Shown here: positions 3,994-5,924 of the stretch, piece after piece
Numbering within the stretch: position 1 is the first letter of the stretch
Layout: each line of letters begins with the position of its first letter
Source: an uncultured Streptomyces sp.
GTDB taxonomy: Bacteria > Actinomycetota > Actinomycetes > Streptomycetales > Streptomycetaceae
Reading direction: 5' to 3'
Length of the DNA stretch: 5,924 bases
Assembly: GCA_946480485.1 (NCBI GenBank)
Contig: CAMLJW010000339.1
Span: forward strand, 1-5,924
The notes under the pieces: model-generated
What the model saw: the letters and a program-made list of their open reading frames with translations, nothing else
What the model was told of the DNA's origin: nothing
Databases searched by the model: none
Program-made: the position numbers and the translations under genes

Positions 3994-5571
3994 TCATTCC
4001 TCGACTTCCGACTCACTCCGGTTTCTTCCGGGGACTTGACGGACGACGGCCCCGGCCTCTGTCTCTGCCGCTGCCGGTGTCTCTGCCGGTGTCTCCGCCG
4101 CTGTCTCTGCCTCCAGGTGCCGCAGGGCATAGGAACCCCAGGGTCGCCAGCCGCCGGGGACGTGTTCCCCCGGCGGGGCCACGTCCGGGTCGCCGAGTGC
4201 TCGCGCACGGATGACGGCCACGGTGCGTGGATCCATGCCGGGCAGCGCCATCAGGGCATCCTCCGCTTCGTCGCGGTCGGCACCCGCGTCGAGACGCAGA
4301 CGCCCGTCGGCGAGGGTGGCGGCGGGGGCACCGAGGGTGCCGTCGGGTTCGGCCGCCGCGAGGACGGCCGGCTCGGGAAAGACATGCGTGAGCGTGCCGC
4401 AGGGCGCGTCGAGCGCCTTCCCGTACGCCCGTACCAGCCGCTCGGCCTCGTTGCGCCCGTCCCGCCCCACCACCGCCTGCCCCACCACCGCCCGTATCGC
4501 CAGTTCCTCCGGATCGGCGGCACCCGGCGAACGCAGCCCCGGCCGAGCGGCCACCAGCGGTGCCAGCCGTGGATCGGCGGCCAGCCGCTCGTCCACGGCG
4601 TACGGATCGGCGTCGAGATCAAAGAGCCTGCGCAACCGCTGTACGGCGGTCGGGAGGTCACGGAGGTCGGTGAGGTGAAGCCGGGCGTCGAGCCAGCCGC
4701 TGGGGTGGTTCGGGGCCGGCGTCCCTCGCCCTGACGGGCGTTCCTCGACGGCGACGACTCCGGTGCCGTACGGGAGGCGCAGGGTACGGCGGTAGGTGCG
4801 GGAACCCGAGGCGCCGGCCACCTCCTCGATACCCGGTACGGCCTCGGTGGCCAGAAGATCGAAGACGGGGCCGACCTGGTACGGGCCGCGGTGGGCGAGG
4901 CGCAGCGGGATGCCGGCCGACGGGGTGGCATCCGCGCGGCGTGCAGCGGCGCACCGGCGGCGGGGTGCGGCGCCGCGCAGCTCGCTGGGCGTCGACGCGT
5001 ACACCGCGCGCACCGTGTCGTTGAACTGGCGCACGCTGGCGAAGCCGGACGCGAAGGCGATCTCTGTGATCGGCAGCTCCGTGGTCTGCAGCAGTACCCG
5101 GGCGGTGTGCGCGCGCTGGGCGCGCGCCAGGGCGACCGGGCCCGCGCCCAGTTCCGCTGTGAGCTGCCGCTGAACCTGGCGGGCGCTGTAGCCGAGGCGT
5201 CGCGCGAGCCCGGCGACGCCCTCGCGGTTAACGACGCCGTCCCCGATCATCCGCATCGCCCGTCCCACGACGTCCGCGCGGACGTTCCACGCGGCGGAAC
5301 CGGGCACGGCGTCCGGGCGGCACCTCCGGCACGCCCGGAACCCGGAGCTCTGCGCGGCGGCGGCCGTCGCGTAGAACCGCACGTTCCGCCGCTTCGGCGT
5401 CACCGCAGGGCAGCTCGGCCGACAGTAGATACCGGTCGTCTCCACAGCGAAGAAGAACTCCCCGTCAAACCGAGCGTCCCTGCTCCGCACGGCCTCGTAC
5501 CTGGTCTCCTCGTCCCTCACACTCCCCAGTGTGCGCCGTCCCGACCCACTGGGCTGGCGGATTTCGGACAC
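3994..5571 (-). CDS. alkA: Ada-type methylphosphotriester sensor / AraC regulator fused to a degenerate AlkA-like domain
   Basis: The protein has 525 residues from GTG 5571, or 508 from GTG 5520. Domain order: Ada zinc-binding domain (about 24-95) with Cys 50, 54, 81 and 84, the same spacing as E. coli Ada Cys38/42/69/72, so Cys50 should accept a methyl group from DNA phosphotriesters; AraC-type helix-turn-helix (about 97-199, including GVAGLARRLGYSARQVQRQL and ITEIAFASGFASVRQFNDTV); AlkA N-terminal fold (219-330); and an HhH glycosylase-like domain (352-487). The family excises 3-methyladenine. Here, however, the catalytic Asp loop is reduced to APPGEH, about 16-20 following residues are missing, the HhH reads PGMDPRT instead of PGIGxWT, and a helix near 413-419 is shortened. 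Glycosylase activity is therefore doubtful; sensing and transcriptional control look intact. A Glu/Thr/Ala/Pro repeat tail follows 487. Family similarity starts around residue 24, which favours GTG 5520, but its GGGGAG is only one base away; GTG 5571 has no near site. It probably activates its own operon, including ogt. Confidence 0.9.
   Translation of the reverse strand: MSEIRQPSGSGRRTLGSVRDEETRYEAVRSRDARFDGEFFFAVETTGIYCRPSCPAVTPKRRNVRFYATAAAAQSSGFRACRRCRPDAVPGSAAWNVRADVVGRAMRMIGDGVVNREGVAGLARRLGYSARQVQRQLTAELGAGPVALARAQRAHTARVLLQTTELPITEIAFASGFASVRQFNDTVRAVYASTPSELRGAAPRRRCAAARRADATPSAGIPLRLAHRGPYQVGPVFDLLATEAVPGIEEVAGASGSRTYRRTLRLPYGTGVVAVEERPSGRGTPAPNHPSGWLDARLHLTDLRDLPTAVQRLRRLFDLDADPYAVDERLAADPRLAPLVAARPGLRSPGAADPEELAIRAVVGQAVVGRDGRNEAERLVRAYGKALDAPCGTLTHVFPEPAVLAAAEPDGTLGAPAATLADGRLRLDAGADRDEAEDALMALPGMDPRTVAVIRARALGDPDVAPPGEHVPGGWRPWGSYALRHLEAETAAETPAETPAAAETEAGAVVRQVPGRNRSESEVEE
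4061..4110. repeat. Imperfect short repeats encoding the C-terminal tail of the Ada/AlkA protein
   Basis: GTCTCTGCCG-type units recur at 4061-4070, 4079-4088 and, varied, 4091-4100 and 4103-4110. On the minus strand they encode the AETPAETPAAAETEA stretch. This acidic, Pro/Ala-rich tail lies beyond the end of the glycosylase-like fold and looks like a slippage-built extension. Confidence 0.6.
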
Positions 5572-5681
5572 GACGTTGGCGGCTGCACTCCGTCAGGGGC
5601 GTGGGGCCGTGACCTATGCGACTCCCCGCTGTGTGGGCGTCGGTCACCCACTGACGGCCCGCGCCCGGGGGTCACGTCCGT
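5572..5681. promoter_or_regulatory. Upstream region of the Ada/AlkA-ogt operon and terminator region of the CBM2 gene
   Basis: This 110-bp gap lies between two minus-strand genes. It holds nested inverted repeats: outer CCGTCAG (5590-5596) with CTGACGG (5651-5657), inner GTGACC (5609-5614) with GGTCAC (5642-5647). This could terminate the CBM2 transcript or serve as an operator for the alkylation operon. CATAGGT on the minus strand (around 5612-5618) is a possible -10 box, but no good -35 was found, and no match to the E. coli Ada box (AAAGCGCA) is visible. Confidence 0.35.
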
Positions 5682-5924
5682 TCAGGTCGCGTCCGTACAG
5701 CTCCGTCCGTTCAGCGTGAAGTCGTACGGCGCCGAGTTGTTGCCCGACCAGGACGCGATGAAGCCGACGCCGAACCTGTCGCCCGCGGCCACGGACTCGT
5801 TGTAGTCGGCGGCGGTGGCGGTCACCTGGGAGCCGTCCTGGTCGAAGCTGCCGTCCCACATATCGGTGATGGACTGGCCATCCCGGAACTTCCAGCCGAT
5901 ACGCCAGGTGTGCAGGGCCTTGGT
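5682..5924 (-). CDS. C-terminal family 2 carbohydrate-binding module of a secreted carbohydrate-active protein (5' end outside window)
   Basis: Eighty codons are visible before TGA (5684-5682); the gene enters from the right edge, so there is no start in the window. The sequence matches the C-terminal half of a CBM2 cellulose/chitin-binding module. It contains WRIGWKF, SITDMWDG, GSQVTATAADYNESVAAGDR, FGVGFIASWSGNNSAPYDFT and the closing LNGRSC, whose Cys usually pairs with a Cys near the module's start. Of the exposed ligand-binding aromatics, Trp59 of the visible part (SWSGNN) is conserved. The position usually holding Trp in the 'AAWN' motif is Tyr (AADYN), a mild change that can still stack on sugars. 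CBM2 modules anchor secreted cellulases, chitinases, xylanases or lytic monooxygenases to polysaccharide. The catalytic part, and so the enzyme type, lies beyond the window. It is transcribed toward the alkylation operon but has no evident functional link to it. Confidence 0.88.
   Translation of the reverse strand, partial: TKALHTWRIGWKFRDGQSITDMWDGSFDQDGSQVTATAADYNESVAAGDRFGVGFIASWSGNNSAPYDFTLNGRSCTDAT

Noticed and set aside
2810..4039. Long plus-strand frame across the DUF456 gene and opposite ogt
   Set aside because: It overlaps two well-identified genes, is Arg/Gly-rich and matches nothing recognisable.
3276..4208. Long minus-strand frame over ogt
   Set aside because: It is a shadow of the Ogt gene, whose PCHRV active-site frame is unambiguous.
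4891..5805. Plus-strand frame antisense to the Ada/AlkA gene and the CBM2 end
   Set aside because: The opposite strand carries clear domain motifs (four zinc Cys, AraC HTH, CBM2); this frame has none.
5644..5859. Minus-strand frame with a start inside the CBM2 region
   Set aside because: It is Arg-rich and out of frame with the CBM2 motifs, which continue through the right edge of the window.

Overview
The window looks like chromosomal DNA from a high-GC actinomycete, most likely Streptomyces or a close relative. The supporting evidence is codons ending almost always in G or C, GTG starts, and protein families typical of that group (DUF2637, actinobacterial DUF456, an Ada-sensor/AlkA fusion, a CBM2 protein). 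Identifications rest on reading the sequence and remembered family features; no search was run.

Left part (1-1422): a minus-strand reading frame begins near 794 and runs off the left edge. It starts with a conserved-looking basic motif (LDYRHIGRKGHKYRQ), continues into low-complexity sequence built partly on an 18-bp tandem repeat, and seems to change frame near 230. To its right are an AT-richer, probably divergent, promoter region (about 812-870), a doubtful small plus-strand ORF ending in a Cys-rich tail (860-1051), and about 370 bp with no convincing gene, taken to be the upstream region of the next gene.

Middle (1423-3290): a plus-strand DUF2637 (SpdB-type) multi-pass membrane protein with a basic coiled-coil tail, then a very strong 27-bp-arm hairpin, a doubtful small minus-strand ORF, and a plus-strand DUF456 membrane protein. 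After it lies a 13-bp tandem repeat between convergent genes.

Right part (3413-5924, minus strand): an alkylation-response operon. The first gene encodes an Ada-type methyl-phosphotriester sensor fused to an AraC DNA-binding domain and an AlkA-like domain. The second, within a few bases, encodes an intact O6-alkylguanine-DNA alkyltransferase (Ogt). Together they supply the two activities that E. coli Ada has in one chain. The most notable observation is that the AlkA glycosylase domain appears to have lost its catalytic Asp loop and a second helix, so the protein is probably a sensor/regulator and not an active glycosylase. Upstream of this operon, on the same strand, is the C-terminal end of a secreted carbohydrate-active protein carrying a family 2 carbohydrate-binding module, cut by the window edge.

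I found no RNA gene, insertion sequence, CRISPR array or attachment site. The most promising 'new system' reading is the remodelled Ada-AlkA/Ogt operon; the rest is ordinary, with some unexplained accessory sequence at the left.
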